From assembly GCA_963818205.1 (NCBI GenBank), contig CAWFRG010000016.1, positions 150,285 to 214,284 on the forward strand: a DNA stretch of 64,000 nucleotides. The letters are read 5' to 3'. This DNA is from CAVVYV01 sp963818205. GTDB taxonomy: Bacteria > Actinomycetota > Thermoleophilia > Solirubrobacterales > 70-9. This document shows, piece by piece, positions 47,771 through 56,906 of this stretch. The stretch's first letter is position 1; every line of letters begins with the position of its first letter. Made by a program: the position numbers and the translations under genes. The notes under the pieces are model-generated. The model was not told the origin of the DNA. It saw nothing but the letters and a program-made list of their open reading frames with translations, and ran no database searches.

Positions 47771-48763
47771 ATGCGCTACCGCAAGCTAGGCGATTCGGAG
47801 ATCGAGGTCTCGGAGATCTCGCTCGGCTCCTGGCTCACCTACGGGCACGGGGTCGAGCGCGACCAGACCGAGGCATGCACCCGGGCGGCCTTCGAGGCCG
47901 GGATCAACTTCTTCGACACATCCAACGTCTACGGCGCCGGTGCGGCCGAGACCGCCTGGGGGGAGATCTTCCAGGACTTCAAGCGCGACTCATACGTGCT
48001 CGCGACCAAGGTCTACTTTCCGATGTCGGAGAGCGACCGAGGCCTCTCCCGGGAGCAGATCCACAAGCAGCTCGACGCCTCGCTGGAGCGCCTCCAGACC
48101 GACTACGTCGACCTCTACCAGTGCCACCGCTTCGACCCCGAGACCCCGATCGAGGAGACGATGGAGGCGCTGACCGAGGTCGCCGCGGCGGGCAAGGTCC
48201 GCGAGATCGGCTTCTCGGAGTGGACCCCCGAGCAGATCCGCGCCGGGCTCGAGGTCCCCGGCGCGAAGAAGTTCGTCTCCTCGCAGCCCCAGTACAACAT
48301 GATCTGGCGGGCGCCCGAGGCCGAGGTCTTCCCCCTCTGTGCCGAGAACGGGATCTCGCAGATCGTCTGGTCGCCGCTCGGCCAGGGCGTGCTCACCGGC
48401 AAGTACAAGCCCGGCGAGCCGCCGCCCGAGGACTCGCGCGCTACCAGCGAGGAGATGAGCATCTCGATCCGCCGCTACCTGGACGACCGGGTGCTGGAGG
48501 CGGTCCAGCGACTGGTGCCGATCGCCGAGGGCGCCGGTCTCTCGATGGCGCACATGGCGCTCGCCTGGGTGCTGCGCCGCGACGAGGTCGCCTCGGCGAT
48601 CACCGGCGCCACCCGCCCCGAGCAGGTGCGCTCGAACGCCGAGGCCTCCGGGGTGGAGCTATCGGCGGACGTGCTCGAGGCGATCGACGAGGCCCTCGAC
48701 GGCGTCGCGATCACCGGGCACCGGCTGGCCGGGTTCGCCAAGGAGGGCGTCATCCACCGCTAG
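47771..48763 (+). CDS. Aldo/keto reductase, KCNAB/YghZ type
   Basis: An intact 330-residue NADPH-dependent reductase. MRYRKLGDSEIEVSEISLGS, the catalytic Asp and Tyr in FFDTSNVYGAGAAE, Lys in LATKVYF, His in LYQCHRFD, then QPQYNMIWR, WSPLGQGVLTGKY and the closing SAITGATRPEQVRSNAEASG form the complete AKR set. The closest types are voltage-gated K+ channel beta-subunit-like reductases. It starts at ATG 47771, 54 bases after the small membrane pair. Confidence 0.92.
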   Translation: MRYRKLGDSEIEVSEISLGSWLTYGHGVERDQTEACTRAAFEAGINFFDTSNVYGAGAAETAWGEIFQDFKRDSYVLATKVYFPMSESDRGLSREQIHKQLDASLERLQTDYVDLYQCHRFDPETPIEETMEALTEVAAAGKVREIGFSEWTPEQIRAGLEVPGAKKFVSSQPQYNMIWRAPEAEVFPLCAENGISQIVWSPLGQGVLTGKYKPGEPPPEDSRATSEEMSISIRRYLDDRVLEAVQRLVPIAEGAGLSMAHMALAWVLRRDEVASAITGATRPEQVRSNAEASGVELSADVLEAIDEALDGVAITGHRLAGFAKEGVIHR

Positions 48764-48948
48764 AGCAGGGCGCCAGCGGTCGACCTGCCCGCGGGTCCCA
48801 GCCCGCTGCCGCCGGGCGAGGATGCGGGCGATGTGATGCCTCAGGGGACTGTCAGGGGATTCCGGATAGACGTCGGGGCCACCGGGCGTCAAGGTGGGAC
48901 TGCAAAGGCCCGTGGAGGCCATATGCCCGGAACAAGGAGGACGCGAGG

Positions 48949-49200
48949 ATGACGATTCTGACGGCACTTTCGACGTCTCTGGTGGCTTTTGCCGCCGGGG
49001 GGTGGATCCTGTTTCCACTGTTCTGGGTCCTGCTCATCGTCGGCATCGTGTTCCTGGTACGCGGCCGCGGCGCACCCTGGACGGGCGGCGGTCGGAAACC
49101 GGGATCGACGTACTCGAGCGCCGCTTCGCCGAAGGCGAACTGAGTCTCGAGCAGTACCGCGAACGACGCTCGGTGCTCGAGGAGAACGGTGACGTCTTGA
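48949..49200 (+). CDS. Membrane protein with C-terminal SHOCT domain (frameshifted)
   Basis: About 80 residues. ATG 48949 follows AAGGAGGA. One long hydrophobic span (FAAGGWILFPLFWVLLIVGI, VFLVRG) is followed, after a shift near 49095, by the SHOCT motif IDVLERRFAEGELSLEQYRE, RRSVLEEN. SHOCT helices mediate oligomerisation. The true stop is uncertain because another shift may occur near 49190. Confidence 0.7.
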
Positions 49201-49263
49201 GCGTCACCGCCCCGCGAGACCGTCATCACCTCCTCAGACGCCGACGAGACGGCGACGACATCG

Positions 49264-49668
49264 CTACCCCGACAACCCGGCGGCTTCGAGGGCCTCGTCC
49301 CTGGTCCAGAAGACCTGACGCCTCGTGATCTTGCCCTCCGCGAACGAGCCCACCATCCAGAATCGGAGCTCCACCGGTGCGCCGCTCCCCTTGCCGCGCC
49401 CCGTGAGAAAGATCTCGCCGAAGACCCGGTCATCACCCAGCTCCATCATCTCCTCGACCTCGGCGTCGGGGCTTTCCAGGACTTCGAGGATCTCCTCGAT
49501 CCACTCTCGCACCTCCGCTCGCCCGCGGTAGACCTCTCGAAGTCCCGGAAGCTCGGGGTTCTCCTCCCATACGACATCGTGGCTAAGGAGAGCCACGAAG
49601 GCATCCACGTCACGCCGGTTCCATGCGTCAAGTGCGCGCAGAGTCAGCTCGACGTTCTCCTGCGACAT
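49264..49668 (-). CDS. SnoaL-like/NTF2-family protein
   Basis: 134 residues, intact. MSQENVELTLRALDAWNRRD, VDAFVALLSHDVVWEENPEL, GLREVYRGRAEVREWIEEIL, then MVGSFAEGKITRRQVFWTRD, EALEAAGL. This is the actinobacterial MSQENVE/MSEENVE group, paralogous to the one at 45236. Function unknown. Divergent from the MarR-MFS operon. Confidence 0.88.
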   Translation of the reverse strand: MSQENVELTLRALDAWNRRDVDAFVALLSHDVVWEENPELPGLREVYRGRAEVREWIEEILEVLESPDAEVEEMMELGDDRVFGEIFLTGRGKGSGAPVELRFWMVGSFAEGKITRRQVFWTRDEALEAAGLSG

Positions 49669-49735
49669 CGCACGCGCATTATCTCGCTGGAGCAGTGATG
49701 GGCGTGGCCCAGCTTCCTCGCAGCGGGGACTGATT

Positions 49736-49752
49736 CGCTAAGCTAATTAGCG
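49736..49752. promoter_or_regulatory. MarR operator before the marR-MFS operon
   Basis: CGCTAA and TTAGCG form a perfect 6-bp inverted repeat with a GCTAA spacer, 13 bases before the MarR start codon. AT-rich in a GC-rich area and well placed for repression of the marR-MFS transcript. Confidence 0.6.
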
Positions 49753-49764
49753 AGGATAACTACT

Positions 49765-50250
49765 TTGGCACGCACCCCCACACCCGCCGCAGGCCTCGAA
49801 GAGGAGCTGGCGCCGCGCCTGCGGCTGGCGATCGTCCGCACCGCCCGGCGGCTCCGCCAGGAGGCGGGCAGCGACATGGGGCCCTCGCAGACCGCCGCCC
49901 TGGCGACGATCGAGCGCCACGGTCCGCTCGCCCCCAGCGAGCTCGCCGAGCGCGAGCGGATCAAGCGCCCCACCGCGACCCGGATCCTCGGCCACCTCGA
50001 GCGAGCCGGCCTGGTCGAGCGCGTCCGCGACCCCGAGGACGGCCGCTCCTCGATCCTCAGCGTCACCACGGCGGGGCGGGTGCTGCTGCGAAGGATGCGG
50101 GCCCGGAAGACCGCCTACCTCGCTCACCGATTTCGCGATCTCCCCCCGGACGACCTGGCGGCGCTCGAGCGCGCCGCCGAGGTGCTCGAGCGGATGCTCG
50201 AGCAGGACCCCGCCGCGGAGCCTCGTGCGCGGAGGGGTGAGCGCCGGTGA
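49765..50250 (+). CDS. MarR-family regulator
   Basis: An intact 161-residue regulator starting at TTG 49765 behind GAGGATAAC. LEEELAPRLRLAIVRTARRL, MGPSQTAALATIERHGPLAP, SELAERERIKRPTATRILGH, LERAGLVERVRDPEDGRSSI, LSVTTAGRVLLRRMRARK give the winged helix with DxRS wing. Its TGA overlaps the GTG start of the MFS gene (GTGA), so the two are coupled: a regulator and the exporter it controls. Confidence 0.9.
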   Translation: MARTPTPAAGLEEELAPRLRLAIVRTARRLRQEAGSDMGPSQTAALATIERHGPLAPSELAERERIKRPTATRILGHLERAGLVERVRDPEDGRSSILSVTTAGRVLLRRMRARKTAYLAHRFRDLPPDDLAALERAAEVLERMLEQDPAAEPRARRGERR

Positions 50251-51477
50251 CCGAGGCCCTCGGCCGCTCCTTCGCCTCCCTGAAGATCCCCAACTACCGC
50301 CGCTACTTCACCGGCCAGCTGGTCTCGCTGTCCGGGAACTGGATGCAGACGGTGGCGGAGATCTGGCTGATCCTCACCCTGACCGGCAGCGGCGTCGCGG
50401 TCGGGGCTGACCACGGCGCTCCAGTTCCTGCCGATGCTCCTCTTCGGCGCCTGGGGCGGGCTGATCGCCGACCGGGTGCCGAAGCGGCGGCTGCTGCTGC
50501 TCACCCAGGGCCTCCACATGATCGCGCCGCTGGCGATGCTCGCCCTGGCGCTCGACGGGGACCTGGTCCCCTGGATGGTCTTCGCGCTCGTCTTCGTCCG
50601 CGGCTGTGTCAACGCCGTCGACTACCCGACCCGCCAGGCCTTCGTGATGGAGATGGTCGGCGGCGAGCGGGTCGTCAACGCGGTCAGCCTCAACAGCGTC
50701 CTCGTCCATTCGGCCCGGATCGTCGGCCCGGCCCTCGCCGGCGTCCTGATCGCCACCGTCGGGGTCGAGCCCTGCTTCGCCCTCAACGCCGCCAGCTTCG
50801 CCGTGATGATCTTCTGCCTGAGGGGGATGGACACCGAGGAGCTCCGGGCCACCGAGGTCGTCCCCCGCGAGCCGGGGGCGATTCGGGCCGGCCTTCGCTA
50901 CGTCCGCTCCGACCCCGAGCTCTGGATCCCGATCGGACTGATGGCGATCGTCGGCACCCTCGGCTTCAACTTCCAGGCGATCCTGCCGCTGCTCGCCCGC
51001 TTCACCTTCGACGGCGGTCCCGGCGCCTACGCGGCGCTGGTCTCGGCGATGGGGGTCGGGGCGGTGGTCGGCGCCCTGGTGAACGGCGCCCGCGGCAAGG
51101 TCACCCCGCTGCTCCTGGCCGGCGCGGCGATCGGCTTCGGCGCCCTCTCGCTGCTGGCGGCGGGCGCGCCCACACTCGCGATCGAGCTGGTCGTGCTGGC
51201 GCCGCTCGGCGCCGCCAGCGTCACCCTGGCGGCGAGCATCAACTCCGCCCTCCAGCTGGCATCGGAGCCGAGCATGCGCGGCCGGGTGATGGCGCTCTAC
51301 TCGATCGTCTTCCTCGGCTCGACCCCGATCGGCGCCCCGCTCGCGGGCTGGCTCGCCGAGGCGATCGACCCGCGCGCCGCCCTGGTGCTGGCGGGGGTGG
51401 CGGCGATCGCCGCGGGGCTGCTCGCCCGCCTCGCCTTCAACCGGGTGGCCGCCGACCCGGCGCTAGCCGCGGCGTAG
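50247..51477 (+). CDS. MFS transporter, EntS/MFS_3 type (frameshifted)
   Basis: About 409 residues, 12 helices. LKIPNYRRYFTGQLVSLSGN, WMQTVAEIWLILTLTGSGVA are typical of the enterobactin-exporter-like MFS_3 group. A shift near 50405 is followed by LTTALQFLPMLLFGAWGGLI, ADRVPKRRLLLLTQ, GCVNAVDYPTRQAFVMEMVG, LNSVLVHSARIVGPALAGVL and GRVMALYSIVFLGSTPIGAP. It probably exports a drug or metabolite under the coupled MarR regulator. Confidence 0.9.
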
Positions 51478-51498
51478 CACGGCTTCGCCCCTTACGCA

Positions 51499-51526
51499 GA
51501 CCGACCGCCTTCCATGGCGGCCGGTC
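51499..51526 (+). terminator. Rho-independent terminator of the marR-MFS operon
   Basis: GACCGACCGCC, loop TTCCAT, then GGCGGCCGGTC followed by TTT. Ten of eleven pairs match. It lies 22 bases after the MFS stop codon. Confidence 0.7.
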
Positions 51527-51529
51527 TTT

Positions 51530-51780
51530 GAAATCGGCCCCGTCAGGACGGGCAGGGGTACGTCTCGGGGGCCGTACTTGGGGGGTATGTTGCGATTCCA
51601 GGCGACGGGAGGCGCCTGTTACGGCAAACGCCTGGAACCTATGAGCCGGGAGGGAGACGCCGGGCGTCCGGCCCAGCACACACTCTCCCGACCCAGGCAG
51701 TATCCGCACAGCCTGTTGCAAAAGGCAATACCCAAAACTGGGTGATCATGGAAATTGGTTAGGGAATGGCCAACCGTTGA
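51530..51780. ncRNA. Gene-free interval rich in stable hairpins (candidate structured RNA)
   Basis: About 250 bases without a coding signal between the MFS terminator and the end of Ppx/GppA. On the top strand several hairpins follow one another: GTACG/CGTAC (51559-51577), TCCAGGCG/CGCCTGGA (51598-51637), GCCGG/CCGGC enclosing GACGC/GCGTC (about 51645-51673) and CCCA/TGGG (51732-51743). A structured RNA or riboswitch-like element is possible. I cannot match it to a known class, and GC-rich DNA forms hairpins by chance. Confidence 0.3.
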
Positions 51781-52703
51781 TCAGGCGGGTGCCATTGCGG
51801 CGGAGAGCGCCGAGCCGTGGAGGATGTCCCGCTCGGAGACCTCGACCTCCTCGACCCCGAAGGCGCGCATCACCTGCACGAGGATGACGGTGCCGGCGAC
51901 GATCGTCGGGGCGCGGCCCGGGTGCAGGCCCGGGACCCGCAGCCGCTCGGCGAGCGGCATCGAGGCGAGCCGGGAGAGCATCCGCTGGACCGGCCGCATC
52001 CCCAGCCGGTAGCCGTGGACGCGGCTTGGGGTCGTAGGGCTCGAGCTCCTGGTCGATCGCGGCGAGCGAGGTGGGCGTGCCGGCGACGGCGATCGCAGTG
52101 CGCGGCGTGCGCCCACGCGTCGGCGGCGATCGCCTCCTCGACCAGGTTGCGGACGTCGGAGGCGAGGTCCTCCAGCTGGTGGGTATCGGGGGGGTCCGAG
52201 GTCAGGTGGCGCTCGGAATGGCGGACGGTGCCGGCCTGCAGCGAGGCGTGGAAGTCGACCTCCTCCCGGTGCCGACGATCAGCTCGGTGGAGCCGCCGCC
52301 GATGTCGAAGACCAGGGTCTTCCTCGTCGGCGCGCTGGGCGGTCGCCCCCAGGTAGGTGAGGTGGGCCTCCTCCTCGCCGGTGAGAAGCTGGGCGTGGAG
52401 GTCGAAGCGCTCGCGCAGCTCGGCGATGAAGGCATCGCCGTTGCTGGCGTCGCGGACGGCGCTGGTCGCGATCGCCATCACCCGCTCGGCGCCCAGCTCC
52501 TCATAGCGGGCCCGATAGTCGGCGACCACGTCGCAGACGTCGCTCGATCGCGTCCGAGGAGAGGCAGTTGGCTGTGGTCGACGCCCCGGCCGAGGTTGGT
52601 GACGGTGGTGCGGCGCTCGACCTCCTCGACCAGCCCGGCCTCGACATCGCCGATCAGCAGTCCGGGTCGAGTTGGTGCCGATGTCGACTACGGCTACCCG
52701 CAT
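51781..52703 (-). CDS. Exopolyphosphatase/guanosine pentaphosphatase, Ppx/GppA family (many frameshifts)
   Basis: About 307 residues when bridged. RVAVVDIGTNSTR is the actin-fold phosphate-1 motif; then LLIGDVEAGLVEEVERRTTV, TNLGRGVD, RVMAIATSAVRDASNGDAFI, LTGEEEAHLTYLGATAQRAD, TLVFDIGGGSTELIVG (phosphate 2), LEDLASDVRNLVEEAIAADA and the end MRPVQRMLSRLASMPLAERL, GRAPTIVAGTVILVQVMRAF. At least six one-base shifts lie between 52660 and 52010. It hydrolyses polyphosphate or pppGpp. Coding order is complete, so sequence error is likelier than decay. Confidence 0.8.
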
Positions 52704-52938
52704 CGATTGCCCCAGCTCAGCCAGTCCCGGCCACGGCGGGGCATGCTACTAGCGACCGCGCAGTCACTACGCGATGCCCACCGCTCGAGAGCTTCCTTGC
52801 TGAATCCGAGCAGCTCGCGAGCGATCCTTGAAGGGATCGCCCCAGTACCCATTGCCGCGACCATACCCAGGCAAGGCGATGCCCAACCCGATTTCTTCCC
52901 CTTGCCTCGCTGCAGGCGCGTTAAAATCTATGGACCGA

Positions 52939-53085
<147 letters not shown>

Positions 53086-53149
53086 AACACCTCGGCCCGC
53101 TACCTCAGAAAGGGACCCGAGTCGCTTTACGCGAGCTTGGGCGAACTTC

Positions 53150-53390
53150 TGACTAGCGCCTGTTCTGGTTTCTCGGCGCGTCCGCCTCCAGGCGCTCCTT
53201 AGCCTCCCGCAGCCACGCCCGCCTGCCCTGGCGGCTCGCCAGCTTCGGTTTGAGTGATTGCTCGCCATCGCGGCGAGCTTGGTCCCGTCGACCGCGATCA
53301 CCCCGACCTCGACCAATCCGGCCTGCGCGCGGAGCCGAGGACCTGGCCGAAAACTTCGAGCGCTCCAGAGCTTCCACGATTCGCGGCCGT
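53150..53390 (-). mobile_element. IS1182-type transposase remnant
   Basis: On the lower strand, across three frames, the text VFGQVLG, AGLVEVGVIAVDGTKLAAMA, SNHS, then KLASRQGRRAWLREAKERLE is the conserved DDE core segment of IS1182-family transposases, in which GVIAVDGTKL.A(N) contains a catalytic Asp. N- and C-terminal parts and inverted repeats are missing. It lies 70 bases inside the left tRNA-fMet repeat. Confidence 0.6.
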
Positions 53391-53391
53391 C

Positions 53392-53904
53392 TCAGCCGGA
53401 TTCCTCCGCAAGAGCCTCTGCAGCGGCATCAAGGCGCAAGCGCTCCACCACCTCGCGCTGCGATTCGGCCCGCTCGATCAAGCCGGGCAGATCGAACTGC
53501 GAGAGCTTGGAGCCCAGGGTCCGTTGCAGCGCCTGCCACAACTCGAGCTTGCCCGTGATCCCGATGTGGAGCATCTCCAACTCGAGCAGTCGGCTGAGCG
53601 GCGAGTAGCCCGTCAGGCGCCCGTTCAGCTTGAGGCGGCCGAGCTTCTCGGCGGCCCATGCCCCAGCGATCTTGGCGGCGTTGCGCTTGATCGTGAGCTG
53701 CTCCATCACTCTCTCGAGGGTGGTGCGGTCGGCTTCAATCTCGACACAGATCCTCTCCAGCGCCTCGCCCCACTTGGTGCCGCGATTGCTCGAGCGGGCC
53801 CGCCGGGCGAGCTCAACCCCGGCCGTCGCCCCGGCCAAATGATCGTTGAGGTAGATGGCCAGGAGCCTGCGTTCGATCACGGCGTTTGTGTACCCGCTCC
53901 GCAA
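53392..53904 (-). CDS. Conserved helical protein of actinobacteria
   Basis: About 170 residues, intact: LLAIYLNDHLAGATAGVELA, RRARSSNRGTKWGEALERIC, VEIEADRTTLERVMEQLTIK, RNAAKIAGAWAAEKLGRLKL, NGRLTGYSPLSRLLELEMLH, IGITGKLELWQALQRT. All-helical, ferritin-like in look but without an evident metal motif. I have seen this family in soil actinobacteria; no function is known. The start may be a few codons downstream of 53904. Confidence 0.7.
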   Translation of the reverse strand: MRSGYTNAVIERRLLAIYLNDHLAGATAGVELARRARSSNRGTKWGEALERICVEIEADRTTLERVMEQLTIKRNAAKIAGAWAAEKLGRLKLNGRLTGYSPLSRLLELEMLHIGITGKLELWQALQRTLGSKLSQFDLPGLIERAESQREVVERLRLDAAAEALAEESG

Positions 53905-53989
53905 CTGCCGAAAGGGACTCGTCGGTTACCCCCCGGTGCCTCGAGCTGATCGCGGACACACGGGTCGGTTCTCCGCCTCACTCGGACAG

Positions 53990-54265
53990 TTACTCCGACT
54001 GGGGCGCTTCCTCACCCGGCCAGGAACCCGTCGCCTTGGCGAAGGAGCGCCTTGCGCCATGATCGGTGAGGCCTTTGACCAAGCGGAAGATCGCGCCCTC
54101 GAAGAGCAGCGCCGCGATCAGCTTTGGCCACGAGAATTCCCGGTGCTCGGGCCGCGGCGGCTCCTCGTCGTCGACCAAGCCCCAGAGCCGATCGAAGACC
54201 TTCTGTCCCGCCAACCCGGCGAGCAGGCCGGCGGCGATGCTGATCGGCATGAATGCGAACTTCAT
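53990..54265 (-). CDS. DUF4235 membrane protein
   Basis: 91 residues: MKFAFMPISIAAGLLAGLAG, QKVFDRLWGLVDDEEPPRPE and WPKLIAALLFEGAIFRLVKG, LTDHGARRSF. This is the actinobacterial DUF4235 layout, with two helices around a conserved VFDRLW.L.DDEEPP loop. It lies 2 bases after the upstream gene's stop in the same operon. Function unknown. Confidence 0.88.
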   Translation of the reverse strand: MKFAFMPISIAAGLLAGLAGQKVFDRLWGLVDDEEPPRPEHREFSWPKLIAALLFEGAIFRLVKGLTDHGARRSFAKATGSWPGEEAPQSE

Positions 54266-54267
54266 TC

Positions 54268-54648
54268 TTAGCCCCCTTTCGGAGTCTGCTCGGACTGCGA
54301 ACTGGATCCGAAGAGCGAGGAGCGGAGATCCTCGTTGGCGGCCAGGGCCAAGCCGACGCCGAGAGCGCCGATCCCGAGGAGCAGCACGCTCCGTCGCCCG
54401 CGCCGCTTGGCCGGTTTGCGACGGCCGCTCGCAAGCGCCCTTGCCCCCTCGCCGATCGAGGTCGCCGCGACCCCTAACTGGCGACGAAGCTTGCGGTCGC
54501 GGGCAGCCTTGACCGGCCGTTTCCTCGAGCGTTCGTAGGCGGTGCGGAGCTTGGCGGCCCCGTCGCGCAGATTTTCGCGGGCGTATTCGTTGTCGAGTAG
54601 CTCCTGGACGTAGGGGGTGAGGCGGGAAGTCGTATCGGTTGCTGGCAT
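54268..54648 (-). CDS. Basic membrane-anchored hypothetical protein
   Basis: 126 residues from ATG 54648: LTPYVQELLDNEYARENLRD, GAAKLRTAYERSRKRPVKAA, a strongly basic middle (SGRRKPAKRRGRRS) and one helix VLLLGIGALGVGLALAA. It is probably anchored in the membrane with its basic part in the cytoplasm. It lies between the YihY-type gene and DUF4235 in one operon. Confidence 0.7.
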   Translation of the reverse strand: MPATDTTSRLTPYVQELLDNEYARENLRDGAAKLRTAYERSRKRPVKAARDRKLRRQLGVAATSIGEGARALASGRRKPAKRRGRRSVLLLGIGALGVGLALAANEDLRSSLFGSSSQSEQTPKGG

Positions 54649-54664
54649 CTGGCTTTCCTTCCGG

Positions 54665-55688
54665 TCAGGTGGTCTTTTGCTCCTTGGGCTCGCTGCGTGG
54701 CTCGAGCTGGATCTCATGCTCTGCCCGCGGGCGGCCCTCTTCGATCTCGGCGCTGCGCTCCCGCTCGGCGTTCAGCTGGTGGCCAAAGAGGATCGCCAGG
54801 TTGCTGATCCAGAACCAGACCAGCAGGGCGATGAGGCCGCCGAGGGTGCCGTAGGTCTTGTCGTAGGAGCCGAAGTTGGCGACGTAGAAGGCGAAGGCCG
54901 CCGAGGCGACCGCCCAGACGACGATCGCCACCAGGCTCCCGGGCGTCACCCATTTGAAGCCGCGCAGCTTCACGTTTGGCGAGGCGTAGTAGAGGACGCG
55001 ACTATGAGGAGGAAGATCGCCGCCATCACCGGCCACTTGGCGATGTTCCAGACGCTGACCGCGGTGTCGCTGAGCCCGATCGGGCCCGGCCACCGCCTCG
55101 ACCACCGGTCCGGTCAGGACCAGGCCCAGCGCCAGGATCGCCATCAGCACGATCATCACCAGCGTCACGGCGAGCTGGAGCGGGCGCAGCTTCCAAAACG
55201 GCCGTCCCTCCGGCGTCTCGTAGATGACGTTCGAGGCGCGCATGAAGGCGCCGACGTAGCCCGAGGCCGACCACAGCGCCACCGCCAGGCCGAGCGACGA
55301 AGGCGAAGCCCGCGGCGCTCTGGTTGGAGGCGATCGATTCGATCGGGCCGGAGAAGGTCTCCGCCGCCGATTGCGGCCCGATCGAGGTGATGATTTCGGT
55401 CAGGCGTCGGGTCGTGCTTTTCGGGTCGCCGACCAGCCCGATCAGCGAGACCATCGCGATCAGGGCCGGGAAGAGCGCGAGCAGGCCGTAATAGGTGAGG
55501 GCGGCGGCCCAGTCGGTGAGGTTGTCCTCCATGAACTCGGTCGCGGTGCGCTTCAGCGTGGCGAAGGTGCCGGCATCGGCGCCGGCGCCCTCGGGGCGGT
55601 AGTCGCGGCGCACGCCGTCCTCCCGGTGTGCGCCGCGATCGTCGGTCGTCTCCTCGCGACGTGAGCCTGTCGGGCCGGGGTCGCTCAC
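54665..55688 (-). CDS. YihY/virulence factor BrkB-family protein (frameshifted)
   Basis: About 340 residues, six helices. GTG 55688 overlaps the upstream stop (GTGA). ATEFMEDNLTDWAAALTYYG, LLALFPALIAMVSLIGLVG, SIGPQSAAETFSGPIESIAS, then SLGLAVALWSASGYVGAFMR, ASNVIYETPEGRPFWKLRPL, and later GFKWVTPGSLVAIVVWAVAS, YVANFGSYDKTYGTLGGLIA, LLVWFWISNLAILFGHQLNA. Shifts lie near 55295 and 55000-55085. The family resembles UPF0761 membrane proteins of unknown transport role. Confidence 0.88.
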
Positions 55689-56054
55689 CGCGAAAGCAGC
55701 CTCCCGACTGCGAAGCCGGCCAGAAAGGCGCCGGCAAGGGCGGACGGCATCGGGTTCTTCTGGGCGAGCCGCTGCGCCTGCCGCACCCCTTCCCTGGCGG
55801 AGTCGGGGGCGACCTCCTTCGCTTTGTCGCCCAACTCCTTCGCCTTCGTGCTGGCCTGCCCTTTTCAACTCCTCGGCCTTCGCCTGCGCTTGCTGTTTGA
55901 CATCCGTCTTTTCGGCCACCGCGGCCACAGTGTCACCCAGCTCCTCGCGGGTCTGCTCGATGTCGTCGCGAATCCCCTCGGGGTCGCGGGAGCTCTTGGC
56001 GCTCGCAGTCGTAGATGATTTCTTTTTCTGTGAAGCGTTCTGTGAAGCGTTCAT
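55685..56054 (-). CDS. DUF3618 protein (frameshifted)
   Basis: About 122 residues. ATG 56054 overlaps the upstream stop (ATGA). SRDPEGIRDDIEQTREELGD, TVAAVAEKTDVKQQAQAKAE is the DUF3618 signature; after a shift near 55862 the end reads REGVRQAQRLAQKNPMPSAL, AGAFLAGFAVGRLLSR with one membrane helix. Regularly found together with phage-holin-like DUF1469 proteins, as here. Confidence 0.88.
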
Positions 56055-56491
56055 GCTCTTCCCTCCTTGGCCTTCTCCTTGGTCAGTTCCAAGTCGTCCT
56101 TGACGCTCTCGGCGGTTTGCTCGGGGACAGGTGGCGTCGCGGCCTGGACTTTGGAGCGTCCAAGTAGGGCCAATACCCCGGCGACCAGCAGATAGACGCC
56201 CGCCACGATCAGGGCGGCGAGCCAACCCTGGAGCGCGGTTGCCAGCCCGAGGATCGCCGCCGCCGTCGCGGTGCCCAATGCGAAGAGGGCGATCAGGCCG
56301 GCGGCGCTGAAGGCGCCAGCGCCGGTTCCGAGTCGCTTGCCCTTCACCGCCATCTCGGCCTTGGCTAGCTCGATCTCCTTCTGGGCAAGCCTGGTCGTCT
56401 GCTGGGTCAGCTGTTGCAAGAGCTCTGAGATCGAGCGCTCCTCGGAAGGGACGCCCGTCCTCCGGGCGGGGCTCGCATTGGTTTTGGCCAT
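56051..56491 (-). CDS. Phage-holin-like superfamily (DUF1469) membrane protein
   Basis: 146 residues, intact: ERSISELLQQLTQQTTRLAQ, KEIELAKAEMAVKGKRLGTG, then two helices (FSAAGLIALFALGTATAAAI; ALIVAGVYLLVAGVLALLGR) and an acidic tail (SVKDDLELTKEKA). L..L..Q...L...E..LA.AE is the Phage_holin_3_6 hallmark. It is the first gene of the operon 56491 to 53990; each of the first three genes overlaps the next by a start-stop overlap. Confidence 0.88.
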   Translation of the reverse strand: MAKTNASPARRTGVPSEERSISELLQQLTQQTTRLAQKEIELAKAEMAVKGKRLGTGAGAFSAAGLIALFALGTATAAAILGLATALQGWLAALIVAGVYLLVAGVLALLGRSKVQAATPPVPEQTAESVKDDLELTKEKAKEGRA

Positions 56492-56609
56492 CCGATGCTC
56501 CTTGAGTTGCGGGGGTTCGGTCTCTTGGTCTGGTCGCAGGCTTCTGCCCACCTTGACGAGATCAATCCGTCTAAGTCACCCAATACGGATCACATGACAC
56601 ACTTAGTAA

Positions 56610-56671
56610 GGACAAGCTGTTCCAATTAGTCCCCCATGAGACGGTCGAGTGTGGGACAAACCGTTCCAGTT
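56610..56671. repeat. Two direct repeats upstream of the envelope operon
   Basis: GGACAAGCTGTTCCAATT (56610-56627) and GGACAAACCGTTCCAGTT (56654-56671) agree at 14 of 18 positions, 44 bases apart start to start, that is about four helical turns. They lie 120-180 bases upstream of the holin-like gene and may be binding sites for a regulator of that operon. Confidence 0.4.
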
Positions 56672-56719
56672 CCTTCACTTCGGCAAGGAAGTAGAGGACG
56701 ACCCCCGTGGCAAGGCATG

Positions 56720-56851
56720 CGAACGCACCGTTCTGGTTCGGTGAGGACTCACGACCCCGAGATCCGCGAGTTCGAGATCACCTCGGGCGGGATCGTGCTC
56801 GGGGATCCGATCGGCGGCGAGCACGCGCAGGGCATGCAGCGCGAGGAGTAA
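56720..56851 (+). pseudogene. KaiC-like C-terminal fragment
   Basis: In the top strand the reading RTHDPEIREFEITSGGIVLG, DPIGGEHAQGMQ then stop matches the last residues of KaiC/RadA-like circadian-type ATPases, where (H)..(E)IREF.IT..GI.(I/V)G.P is conserved. Walker motifs and the rest of the protein are absent. Only a C-terminal stub remains, directly before the PhoD-like gene. Confidence 0.45.
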
Positions 56852-56906
56852 ACGAATCTCAACATAAAATCCGATCGTTCGGCCGGGATCGGGGTATGAG
56901 CCGCAG

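Noticed and set aside
51530..51780. Cyclic-di-GMP-I riboswitch, 6S RNA or tmRNA.
   Set aside because: A GGCAAAC piece and GC hairpins are present, but the order of conserved elements does not match any of these classes; tmRNA would need a TTCGA T-arm and a tag.
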